Notes under the pieces: generated by a model
What the model saw: only the letters and a program-made list of their open reading frames with translations
Told to the model about the DNA's origin: nothing
The model's database searches: none
Source: Prevotella sp. MGM1
Lineage (GTDB): Bacteria; Bacteroidota; Bacteroidia; Bacteroidales; Bacteroidaceae
Length of the DNA: 64,000 bases
Direction of reading: 5' to 3'
NCBI RefSeq assembly: GCF_002933775.1
Contig: NZ_BEWV01000216.1
Span: forward strand, 1 to 64,000
Part shown: positions 37,164 to 45,526 of the stretch, piece after piece
Layout of the letters: each line of letters begins with the position of its first letter
Position numbering within the stretch: the stretch's first letter is position 1
Program-made: the position numbers and the translations under genes

Positions 37164-37826
37164 TTATTCAAGATTTGCAAGATAGTCACCTTCTACAAAC
37201 ACTTCCCATTTATTGTTATACTTACCGTATCTAATAAGTGTTTTCTCGCCCAAAGTTGCAATACAGTAGCATTGGAAAGTTCTAGAAACCTTTTCAAAAT
37301 AAGCATCGTCGCCATCATGGTCTCTCAAATCATTAAAAGTATATTTCTCTTTACTTGCCCAAATGGCAATTTTATCACCAACATTCATAGTATAATGGTA
37401 TCCTATACCGTTTTCATTATCATAACGATAAGCAACAGACGACCTTAATCCTCGCTCATCAAAGTGAATCCTTGTTTTCCCATCACAGATAGCGTCATAT
37501 TGGGAATAGTCCGACACTGTTATCAGATTTCTTTCATCGTCTTCATAAAAGGGGAACGGATTCCGGTCACCGAATGCACGTCCATCTGCTTCTGATATAA
37601 TGAAGGTCTGAAACTTTTCGCCATAATTATCATATATATCGAACTCCAAATAGTAGTCGTTTCCTGTTGCAGCTCTTGTCTTAGCCCCTTTTGCGGTAGA
37701 TGAATTTGACGCCGCAAGTTTTTGGTTTTTCTCGGTGTCTGTGCCATACATCTCATCACCATTATCACAAGACACTGCCAATCCTCCAATCAAGAGGATA
37801 AAAATATAACTGAAAATGTTTTTCAT
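37164..37826 (-). CDS. putative lipoprotein of unknown function
   Basis: 220 aa from ATG 37826, chosen because it gives a clean signal peptide ending in GGLAVSC (C20) and has an A-rich ribosome site; the frame extends 23 residues further up without a sensible signal. After the Cys comes a low-complexity Ser/Thr/Lys linker (about 35-55), then a single globular domain rich in Tyr and Asp (YYLEFDIYDNYGEKFQTF, FDERGLRSSVAYRYDNENG). I recognise no family. It stands alone between two terminators. Likely exported and surface- or periplasm-facing. Confidence 0.7.
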   Translation of the reverse strand: MKNIFSYIFILLIGGLAVSCDNGDEMYGTDTEKNQKLAASNSSTAKGAKTRAATGNDYYLEFDIYDNYGEKFQTFIISEADGRAFGDRNPFPFYEDDERNLITVSDYSQYDAICDGKTRIHFDERGLRSSVAYRYDNENGIGYHYTMNVGDKIAIWASKEKYTFNDLRDHDGDDAYFEKVSRTFQCYCIATLGEKTLIRYGKYNNKWEVFVEGDYLANLE

Positions 37827-37858
37827 TATCTCTGTTTTTTTAGTTGGTTTATAAAAAA

Positions 37859-37892
37859 GGCAGGGAAAAAGCATAATAGCCTCTCCCCCGCC
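37859..37892 (-). terminator. terminator after the 861-aa secreted protein gene
   Basis: On the minus strand GGCGGGG pairs with CCCTGCC (one G-U) and is followed directly by TTTTTT. It lies 40-70 bp after the stop at 37931. Confidence 0.55.
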
Positions 37893-37930
37893 CAAAACTC
37901 AATAGTAAGCTTATTTATTTTTTATCATAA

Positions 37931-40516
37931 TTATTTTACAACGTATTTCTTACCGTTCATGATATAGATACCCTTAGCAAGACCTTTGAGAGATGTTGCA
38001 TTGGCACGTACCTTAACACCATTGAGGTTGTAGATATCGCCACGGTTCATGTTTTCAGTGGCTGTTACATCAGAAATACCTGTCTCATAATCCTCGATAG
38101 AACCGAGATAGTAGAGATGTGAAGAACCGAAGTAAATCAGACCAAGCTGAACGGCATTCTCTTCTCTCATTGGCTTCTCCAAACCTACACGGATTACACC
38201 GGGAGTCTCCAACGCATTAATGTCGGCAATCTTAGTTATTATGGAGAACTTGGTTACATGACCCGGGAAAGCCATTGAGTTACCATCTCCTATTCCGGGA
38301 GTATACACCTCAATAGAATCGTTATTCATAAACAGGTATGTATCAGAATGTACGCCTGTTGTATCAGTCCAGCTACTATTGTTTACAGCACACTCGGCAA
38401 CATACATGTATACACCGTTTCTCGGAGCGTCAACATCCTGCCAAGCCCACTTGTAGTCTGTCGCTGTTCTTCCTCTGTTGAAGTATGCGCAATATCCGTC
38501 TGTAAAATCTCCATTTGATTCGAACTTCCAATTAGATTTTCCGGGAGTAGACGCTCCTCCGTCCTCTGTCCAACCCTCGGTATTCTTCTTTTGGAATGAG
38601 TTGTTTACCAAAACAACCTCTGCCGGTGTTTTAACAGAAGCATTAGCCAAACCGTAAGCCAAGCGAGCCTCTATCAAAACAACATCCTGTCTTACCAGTT
38701 CTGCCGAGTCACGGCTTGTCTCTATCTGAGCTTTGTAATAATCCTCAGCTACTTTAATGGCAGCGCCGAACTCTTCCTTACCTTTCGAACGGTTTTCGTC
38801 TGCGAGTTCGTTTTTACACACTGCTATATCATTACCGAGCTGAACATACTCTGTGTTAAGAGTATAAAGAGCACGGATAGCGTCACGCATATAGTTCATC
38901 TGCTTATCCAATGCGTCGATACATTCCTGTGTAAGATCCGTATTTGCGGCATAAACAGCCTCAGACACAGCGATGGAGTCACGAAGAACAGTCTTGCCGA
39001 ATACATACATATCCTTACCGGCGACAACGATTGCTGAGTCTGTCATCACTCTCAGAGCATTGCGTGAAGCGGCAAGTTTTCCTTTAAGGAAATAACCTTG
39101 CAGTTCCGCCTCAGACATACCCAACACACGGATCTCGACATTGTCAAAGTCTATACGGCCGCCACCGCTGTGACCTTCATAATTTGCTGTTTCGCATTGA
39201 CCTATTGTCGGATATGTGAAACCGATTGTCTTAACACCGTCTTCATTAATATCAAAAACGTGCATATATACGTTGGCTCTTCCACACTCAACGTTCTCCA
39301 TCGCGATGGTATCATTATTGATAAAATACTTCAAACCGTCAACTGGAGAATGGAAGTCTATATGATAATAGTTGCTGCTGCTACCTTTTCCGTCCTGGAA
39401 ATACTTGTTGGCCATACCGCGGACTATATAAAGATATTTGCCTGCGGGAAGATCCTGACCTTGCGAGAAAGCACTTGTATTCAAAGCATAGTTCGCACCT
39501 ATTTCAGCAACGAGGTGATTGGTAGTCATGTTATATTTCGGCTCTGCGACACCCCATCTTTCATTACCAGTCGATGATGTCCAGCCCTTTGCTATACCTT
39601 TACCGGGATTGATTTTAGCCAGGTCATCGAAAGTGAAGTTCGTAAAATAAGACGACGCGTCTGCCGAGTTGGCGTTAAGGAATTCGGATACGGGGCCACC
39701 CTCACCGAATATACCATCCATGAAAGACTCTACGTCAGCCACAGTCATATCCCCCCCCACTAATCCTTTCAGGTCGGCAAGCGGCTCTTCGAGCAAATCA
39801 CGCTCATTGGGGAAGTTTGCCTCGTCATTCTTATAAAACTCGATCTGGCTTATCGCATCCTTGATTATACGGTCGTCACCTACCTGCTTGGCTTCATATA
39901 TACCGAAGTCAGTATAAGAGTCGTTTACGACAAGGTTAAAGAAGAACACGTTCAGATACACGGCAGAATCAGCCCTGTAATCCATTGTTCTCTCGTACCA
40001 GTCGGCTGAACATGTTCCGAAGCTGAATATGCTTGCCTTGATTTTCGCTCTATCCTCGGTGCCTTTTGTCATAGGCCATGAACCATCGTCATTTACAAAC
40101 ACATTCTGATAGTTATTGTTACGGTCAAGCGAGACAGAGGAGATACGCGGCGTAACAAAAGCCTTAGTTTTGTAAGTCACGATATAAGTGGTATTCTCCT
40201 GTACCGCGACAGACTGTCTGAAGTTTGTTGATGTGGCAAAACCGTCAGACTTCTGTATTCCGCCCGCAATGGCCGTCAGGCACGCCATACCGCCGGGTCC
40301 GTCGTTGCTTACCGCAAATGTATCGGCAGACAATGGCTCACCGCCCGCATTTGTCCAACCTTCCATGCCCTTGGAGAAATCTCCGTTTGTCAACAGGTTC
40401 TTACCGGTGATTTGGAATCGGCCATTGGGTGTGTACACATACTGACCCACCTCATAAGCAAACGATCCCACCGCACCAATAGCTGCGGCAAACATTAAAA
40501 GTAATCGTTTTTTCAT
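37931..40516 (-). CDS. secreted multi-domain protein with type IX-like C-terminal domain
   Basis: 861 aa, signal peptide cut near SFAYE (about 20). At least three beta-sandwich segments resemble carbohydrate-binding modules: NLLTNGDFSKGMEGWTNAGG near 41, FTNFTFDDLAKINPGKG with a long beta region near 290-460, and LVNNSFQKKNTEGWTEDGG near 650. A helical stretch (about 470-630) joins the last two. The C-terminus (GDIYNLNGVKVRA, then GLAKGIYIMNGKKYVVK) is the pattern many Prevotella-like secreted proteins use for export by type IX secretion. No catalytic motif is visible. It lies behind the giant PL11 gene but is bounded by its own promoter and terminator. A polysaccharide-binding role is inference. 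Confidence 0.75.
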   Translation of the reverse strand: MKKRLLLMFAAAIGAVGSFAYEVGQYVYTPNGRFQITGKNLLTNGDFSKGMEGWTNAGGEPLSADTFAVSNDGPGGMACLTAIAGGIQKSDGFATSTNFRQSVAVQENTTYIVTYKTKAFVTPRISSVSLDRNNNYQNVFVNDDGSWPMTKGTEDRAKIKASIFSFGTCSADWYERTMDYRADSAVYLNVFFFNLVVNDSYTDFGIYEAKQVGDDRIIKDAISQIEFYKNDEANFPNERDLLEEPLADLKGLVGGDMTVADVESFMDGIFGEGGPVSEFLNANSADASSYFTNFTFDDLAKINPGKGIAKGWTSSTGNERWGVAEPKYNMTTNHLVAEIGANYALNTSAFSQGQDLPAGKYLYIVRGMANKYFQDGKGSSSNYYHIDFHSPVDGLKYFINNDTIAMENVECGRANVYMHVFDINEDGVKTIGFTYPTIGQCETANYEGHSGGGRIDFDNVEIRVLGMSEAELQGYFLKGKLAASRNALRVMTDSAIVVAGKDMYVFGKTVLRDSIAVSEAVYAANTDLTQECIDALDKQMNYMRDAIRALYTLNTEYVQLGNDIAVCKNELADENRSKGKEEFGAAIKVAEDYYKAQIETSRDSAELVRQDVVLIEARLAYGLANASVKTPAEVVLVNNSFQKKNTEGWTEDGGASTPGKSNWKFESNGDFTDGYCAYFNRGRTATDYKWAWQDVDAPRNGVYMYVAECAVNNSSWTDTTGVHSDTYLFMNNDSIEVYTPGIGDGNSMAFPGHVTKFSIITKIADINALETPGVIRVGLEKPMREENAVQLGLIYFGSSHLYYLGSIEDYETGISDVTATENMNRGDIYNLNGVKVRANATSLKGLAKGIYIMNGKKYVVK

Positions 40517-40583
40517 TTTGTTTTGTTTAATATTTAAGTTAATAGATAAATTGATAATAGTTGTAATGAATAATATTCGGTTG

Positions 40584-40591
40584 CAAATATA
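40584..40591 (-). promoter_or_regulatory. putative -7 element of the 861-aa protein gene
   Basis: Minus strand TATATTTG fits TAnnTTTG, 68 bp before the start codon. No clear -33 partner. Confidence 0.45.
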
Positions 40592-40702
40592 TGATTTTTT
40601 ATCCGTTTACACCACCGAATTTTGCTTTTTTAACTTTAAAATCACACATCCGTCAATGGTCCTTGCCTATGGCATCAATGGGCACGCAATGTGATTTAAA
40701 TA

Positions 40703-40759
40703 AAAAAGGTTATTGCCGGCAACCGCCTAACATTCAGTCTTACTGACAATAACCTTTTT
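40703..40759 (-). terminator. terminator of the PL11 fusion gene
   Basis: 13-bp perfect stem AAAAAGGTTATTG with CAATAACCTTTTT, 31-nt loop, 32 bp after the stop at 40791. T-runs flank the stem on both strands. Confidence 0.7.
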
Positions 40760-40790
40760 GTACTATATCATCCGTGACAATCCGGAGTTC

Positions 40791-43700
40791 CTATCTTATC
40801 ACCACCTTGATTGCCCCTGTTGCCTTGTCTGACACCGCACGCACTATATACGTGCCCGGTTCCAGTCCGAGTTTACGCGCTTCCGCAACCACATCGGCGG
40901 CTTTTGCCTCAAATTCGCCCACAAGCAGGCCGCCGGCAGTGTACACACGGCAACGGACAGTGGCTGCGGAACCTATCGACAATATTCCGTCAGTACCTTT
41001 CACGCGCAACAACCCGCTTGGCTTGAACAGTTCCGCCGTATCCCATTCATAGCCTTCCGGCAGTGCCGGCAGGTTCAACGTGGGATTTCCCGCAAATGCG
41101 CCAGCCGTCCAAAGTATTACCTCATCGCCTGCGGCTGGTTGGTAGCTCTCGCTCACGCTGATATTCAGCGTTCCGTTCAGGGTCAGCGTTCCGTCTGATT
41201 TCAGGAACGAGCGTGACGAGGCCGAGTTTGTGGCATTCTTAATATTGAGATTTACCACCGAACCGGTATTTGCCGTCAGATTGCCCTCTGCGGCTATGAA
41301 TCCCGACACATCGGCAGTGGTGGTCCGTCCGGGAGTGATTGTGCCGCCGCTGTTCACGTTCAGGGTACCCACCGTTCCCGAACCGTTTATGGTACCGCCG
41401 TTGTTCACGTTTATCGGGTTCTTGCCCACAAGCGATGCCGTCGAGTTATAGGTATTCAGATACAGATAACCTCCGTCCACATTTATCGTTCCTATGTTTT
41501 TCTGCATCGTCGTATTAGACAAAGTCCATGTACCAGTTCCGGCTTTTCTCACCGGAGACAGTATCGAGCCTTGGAACATTATGTCCTCACCCGTTCCTCC
41601 GATAATATAGATACCCGTTCCGCTCAGTGTTCCCTTGCCGGTGATGTTTGCCACAGCCACGTTGTTGCCGTTATTCTTGAACTCGATGCCCTCATTCATC
41701 TGCAATGTGGCCTTGCCGAGTCCTTTCGAGTTGTTGAAGTCGAAAGACGGGTCGTACGATCCGCGCTTGCTGTAGCCCGGAACTATCGTTCCTTCGAAAT
41801 TGCTCCAATCGCCCTTGAAGTAATTACGCACTCCGGCCGCATATATATAGAATGTGCCCGCACCGGTGAGCGTACCGCTGTAATCGCACCTCGGGTCGGC
41901 ATAGAGTGTTCCGGAATATCCTTCCGTTACCACGAAGTTGGTCCTGTTCTTTGTCCCGGGCAATCCCTCGCTGTTAGGATCGTAAAGTTTGCCGCCGTGG
42001 AACTCCACCGTGGCGGGAAGCTGTGTCACCCCGCCGCTCTCCGATGCGTTCACCACTCCGCCTGTAATCAGAAGACGTGACACACCGTTGCCGTTGCCGA
42101 GATTGAGCGTTCCTCCTCCCGACTTGGTAAGAACGGCGTTGCTTGCCGCCGTCTTTATTCCCGAAGCCATTGTCAGGGATATGCCGGTCGGAATGTCGAG
42201 CGTCGCTCCACCCTCGCCCACGATGACGGTCTGCCCCGATGTCGAGTTCGCGCTGACACCGAGAGTGGCGTTTCCAGATATGGTTATGGTCTTGTCTATC
42301 ATTCCCAACGAGCCGACATCCTGTCCTATCGCGTTGGCAAATGAGGCCACCGTAAGCTTTCCTCCGGCTATCACCGTGTTGCCCACACGGTTCAGATTAT
42401 TTATATTCACCGTTCCGGCACCAGTCTTTGTCACCGTACCCTCACCCACGATACTGTCGCCGGTGATAGTCAGCGCCTTCGTCTCGTTTGCGAAAACGAC
42501 GCTCTTCGGAGCCACCGTACCCGACACGTTGACGGTAGCCGACTGTGCGTTATCGTCGAAAATAACATTGTCTCCCGGAACGAACGAACGCTTGACGCCG
42601 GTTCCTTTCTCCTCAAAATTGGCCGTAACGTCCACATCCCATGTTCCGTCCACGCTTCCGATCCATGTGACGTCGCCGGCAACATAGTTCTCTATCACCA
42701 CATACAGCTTTCCGTTCTCGAAAGCCAAAGTGGCTTTCTGGCTGTTGAGCCCTTCTATCCGCACGTCGGCGAGATTGCCCGCCACTTTCTCCACCTCACC
42801 GATGAGGTAGCGGCCGTTGGCCACATTTCCCTCTCCGGCGGCCGGATGCTTAACAAACCTGAATACGGGAGTCGAGTATGCCGGACCGTTGGTCCAGTTT
42901 TTCTTCTCTATCACCATCGTCCTGGCTTTCACCACGTCTGCCGTCACATCCTCGCCATACAGGTCGAAGAGTACCACCGAGCCGAAGTTAAGCCACAGCG
43001 AATCGGTCTCTATCGTTCCTTTCTTATTCTTTCCGCCGGGCACGATGGTCGCATTGTAGTCTGCCTTGATGCCATTCATGAACTTTCCGCCGTCGGACAC
43101 AAGCGTGGCGTGACGGTTGAGCCACACGCGGCTTGCCTGCATCGTACCGTCGAAAGCGAGCGTTCCCGCCCAAACGTTTGTCTCTCCCGTATATGTCTGT
43201 GTCACTTTCGGCAGCCGCAGCGTTCCGTCGCCCTGCTTCACAAGCCGCATTCCGCCCGTGAAAGCGCCGCCCGTAAGCGTGTGCGTGTACTCGGTTGTGG
43301 CGATCCTGTCGTTGTCGTCATTTCCCTGTACCCATGTAGGGGCGTTGTCGGTAAAGATATAAGGAGCGGCACCGTCGCTCACGGACACTGTCATGTCTCC
43401 CGTCTCGCACATCATTATATGCTTGTCTGCCTCACCGCCGCCTATCACGGCCCCGTTTTTAATCTCGGTGCGTCCCGTCATGGTAAGCGGGGCGGGAGCC
43501 ACCGTTATTCCCTCCAGCTCACCGAGGAAATAGCTTGTGTGGGGCGGCTGGTTGTAACCGCACATCTGCCACACCATCGCCTGACGGTACTGATGGTCGT
43601 GCCACAATGAGTAATTGCGCCACTTAGTCTCCACATCCGTGGTATATATGCGTATGTTGTTAGACGCGGTACGCATTATCACCTCCTCGCGCCAGTCTCC

Positions 43701-45335
43701 GAATATGTCGCCCTGATAGCACGGCGTACCTTTCGTGTCGTTGTTTGTCATACTGCCGCCGAGCGTGGCAATCTTTCCGTGTCCCGGCTTGTATATGGCA
43801 CCGGCAGTGTTCTTGCCGTTCTCATAGTTGAACGTCTCCGAGCACAAATCTCCGTCCCAGTATATACGCATGTTCTGCGCTATGTCGGCTTTCGAGCCGC
43901 CAGGTATCGCCGCGTGTGTCACCGAACTTATCAGCGATCCGTCGCGTGACGATGTTCCCTGCGCGCCGGGATAGCTGTTGCTGAAATTGCCCATTATGGC
44001 ACGTCCGTCGTCTTCCGTCGCCGAATAGCGATAGTAAATCTTAGATGTCGTGGCATCACGGAAATTGTTTCCAGGACGATCTTCGTTGCAGGCGAAAATC
44101 TCCTGTCCGTGTATGTACGGGTCGAAATCGCTGCAATGCTGCGCGTCGCCGTGTCCAAGGCCTGTGGTAGAGAGTCCCTTGCCGTTATCGTCGATAACCA
44201 TCGAGCCGAATACGATCTCATCGCGTCCGTCCCAGTCCACATCAGCAATACCATAGTTGTGATAGCCCTGTCCGAACCACGGCGAGCCCGGCGTGTTGCA
44301 GTTCCAGCGCCAACGCTCGGTCAGTTCGTGCGTGGCCGGATTTACGTCGAGCGCAATCATCTTATGGCGGGTATAAATACCGCGTGCGAGGAATATGCTC
44401 GCCTTGCGCCCGTCGAGCACCGGCGCTCCGAAGAAGTGCTTCGTCGAGCGGTGTCCGTAGCCGTCGCCCCAGGCCGCATTCAGATCATTCTCACCCGGTT
44501 CGAGACGCCTCAACGGATACTCCATCACCTGATACGGTTTTCCTGTAGCTCCGTTCAGATACAGCAGAAACTCGTCTCCGTCGTGCATGAAGAAGTTGAC
44601 GCCGCCTCCTCCGCTTGCCGGACGGTAGTTCTTGCTCTTGTCTCCCACAACGTATGTAGTGCCGTCGGCCATGTGGATGGTGGTGCCGTCGGCGGCACGC
44701 AACACGGCCTCTGCCTTGCCGTCGCCGTCCCAGTCGTATGCCACGATATTGTTCTCGTTGTTCTGGAAGTCGGCCATATTGGGTCCGAAGTCGAGCCACC
44801 ACAGTTTTGTGCCGTCCAGCTTGTACACTTCCACTATCGCGTACTCACCGTTATGCCCGTTCGGCTTGTATCCGTTCTGGATATCGTTCTGGTTGTCGAA
44901 TTTGAGCAATATCTCCAACTGTCCGTCCCCGTCGACATCGGCCACGCAGGCATCGTTTGGTATATATGTACTCGTGAGCGCCCCGTGATTCATCTTCACT
45001 TCGAGATAGTTGTTCTTCCACGGTGTCACGGGAGCGCACTGCCCCTGCGACTTGCCGCGCACGATGGCTTCCACCGTGTATTTGGCAGTGCTCGTCCCGC
45101 CGTTGTCACGATAGTTTGACACCGTCAGCGGAGTATCGTTCAGTTTCTTGCCGTCACGATATATGTTGTATGTGACATCATAGTATTCCTCTGCCGGAAT
45201 ACGCCAACTGCAATACACGCCGCCGATATATTTCACGGCCACAAGCCCACGGTCAATCACGTCCGTGGCACGCTGCGCCCATGCACCGACAAACGCCATG
45301 CCGAGCAAAAGTAAGAGAGATAGTTTTTTTCTCAT
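40791..45335 (-). CDS. PL11 rhamnogalacturonan lyase fused to autotransporter-type beta-strand repeats
   Basis: 1514 aa, more than twice a normal PL11 enzyme. After a signal peptide (cut after GAWAQ, about 21), residues about 22-630 form a full PL11 domain: calcium-type DVDGDGQLE and YDWDGDGKAE loops, GDWREEVIMRT and CGYNQPPHTSYFLG. PL11 cuts the rhamnose-galacturonate backbone of rhamnogalacturonan I by beta-elimination. Residues about 690-1440 are repeat-rich beta sequence with autotransporter-associated strand motifs (KQGDGTLRLP, KTGAGTVNINNLN, KSGGGTLNLGNGNG, KAGTGTWTLSN). The end (AGGLLVGEFE, then LGLEPGTYIVRAVSD) resembles a type IX sorting domain. There is no translocator barrel, so the repeats are probably a passive stalk. 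The fusion is unusual. Confidence 0.88.
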   Translation of the reverse strand: MRKKLSLLLLLGMAFVGAWAQRATDVIDRGLVAVKYIGGVYCSWRIPAEEYYDVTYNIYRDGKKLNDTPLTVSNYRDNGGTSTAKYTVEAIVRGKSQGQCAPVTPWKNNYLEVKMNHGALTSTYIPNDACVADVDGDGQLEILLKFDNQNDIQNGYKPNGHNGEYAIVEVYKLDGTKLWWLDFGPNMADFQNNENNIVAYDWDGDGKAEAVLRAADGTTIHMADGTTYVVGDKSKNYRPASGGGGVNFFMHDGDEFLLYLNGATGKPYQVMEYPLRRLEPGENDLNAAWGDGYGHRSTKHFFGAPVLDGRKASIFLARGIYTRHKMIALDVNPATHELTERWRWNCNTPGSPWFGQGYHNYGIADVDWDGRDEIVFGSMVIDDNGKGLSTTGLGHGDAQHCSDFDPYIHGQEIFACNEDRPGNNFRDATTSKIYYRYSATEDDGRAIMGNFSNSYPGAQGTSSRDGSLISSVTHAAIPGGSKADIAQNMRIYWDGDLCSETFNYENGKNTAGAIYKPGHGKIATLGGSMTNNDTKGTPCYQGDIFGDWREEVIMRTASNNIRIYTTDVETKWRNYSLWHDHQYRQAMVWQMCGYNQPPHTSYFLGELEGITVAPAPLTMTGRTEIKNGAVIGGGEADKHIMMCETGDMTVSVSDGAAPYIFTDNAPTWVQGNDDNDRIATTEYTHTLTGGAFTGGMRLVKQGDGTLRLPKVTQTYTGETNVWAGTLAFDGTMQASRVWLNRHATLVSDGGKFMNGIKADYNATIVPGGKNKKGTIETDSLWLNFGSVVLFDLYGEDVTADVVKARTMVIEKKNWTNGPAYSTPVFRFVKHPAAGEGNVANGRYLIGEVEKVAGNLADVRIEGLNSQKATLAFENGKLYVVIENYVAGDVTWIGSVDGTWDVDVTANFEEKGTGVKRSFVPGDNVIFDDNAQSATVNVSGTVAPKSVVFANETKALTITGDSIVGEGTVTKTGAGTVNINNLNRVGNTVIAGGKLTVASFANAIGQDVGSLGMIDKTITISGNATLGVSANSTSGQTVIVGEGGATLDIPTGISLTMASGIKTAASNAVLTKSGGGTLNLGNGNGVSRLLITGGVVNASESGGVTQLPATVEFHGGKLYDPNSEGLPGTKNRTNFVVTEGYSGTLYADPRCDYSGTLTGAGTFYIYAAGVRNYFKGDWSNFEGTIVPGYSKRGSYDPSFDFNNSKGLGKATLQMNEGIEFKNNGNNVAVANITGKGTLSGTGIYIIGGTGEDIMFQGSILSPVRKAGTGTWTLSNTTMQKNIGTINVDGGYLYLNTYNSTASLVGKNPINVNNGGTINGSGTVGTLNVNSGGTITPGRTTTADVSGFIAAEGNLTANTGSVVNLNIKNATNSASSRSFLKSDGTLTLNGTLNISVSESYQPAAGDEVILWTAGAFAGNPTLNLPALPEGYEWDTAELFKPSGLLRVKGTDGILSIGSAATVRCRVYTAGGLLVGEFEAKAADVVAEARKLGLEPGTYIVRAVSDKATGAIKVVIR

Positions 45336-45453
45336 GTTATCGTTGGTTAGTTAATATTTTAATTGTCAGGATATAAGGGATTATCGAGTGGCGGCAGGCA
45401 CGTGTTTCCGTCAAGGTACCACGCCACAAGAACGGTGACACTTCATCGAGCCG

Positions 45454-45461
45454 CAAATGTA
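45454..45461 (-). promoter_or_regulatory. putative -7 element of the PL11 fusion gene
   Basis: Minus strand TACATTTG fits TAnnTTTG, about 119 bp before the start codon. The -33 box is not recognisable. Confidence 0.45.
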
Positions 45462-45526
45462 AGCATTTTTTTCAATCTACGGTTGCTCCCTGTCATTTTT
45501 TAGTTTCAAAAAAACAAAAAACACAC

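Noticed and set aside
44109-45119. 336-codon plus-strand ORF
   Set aside because: Antisense to the PL11 fusion gene; no recognisable protein features.
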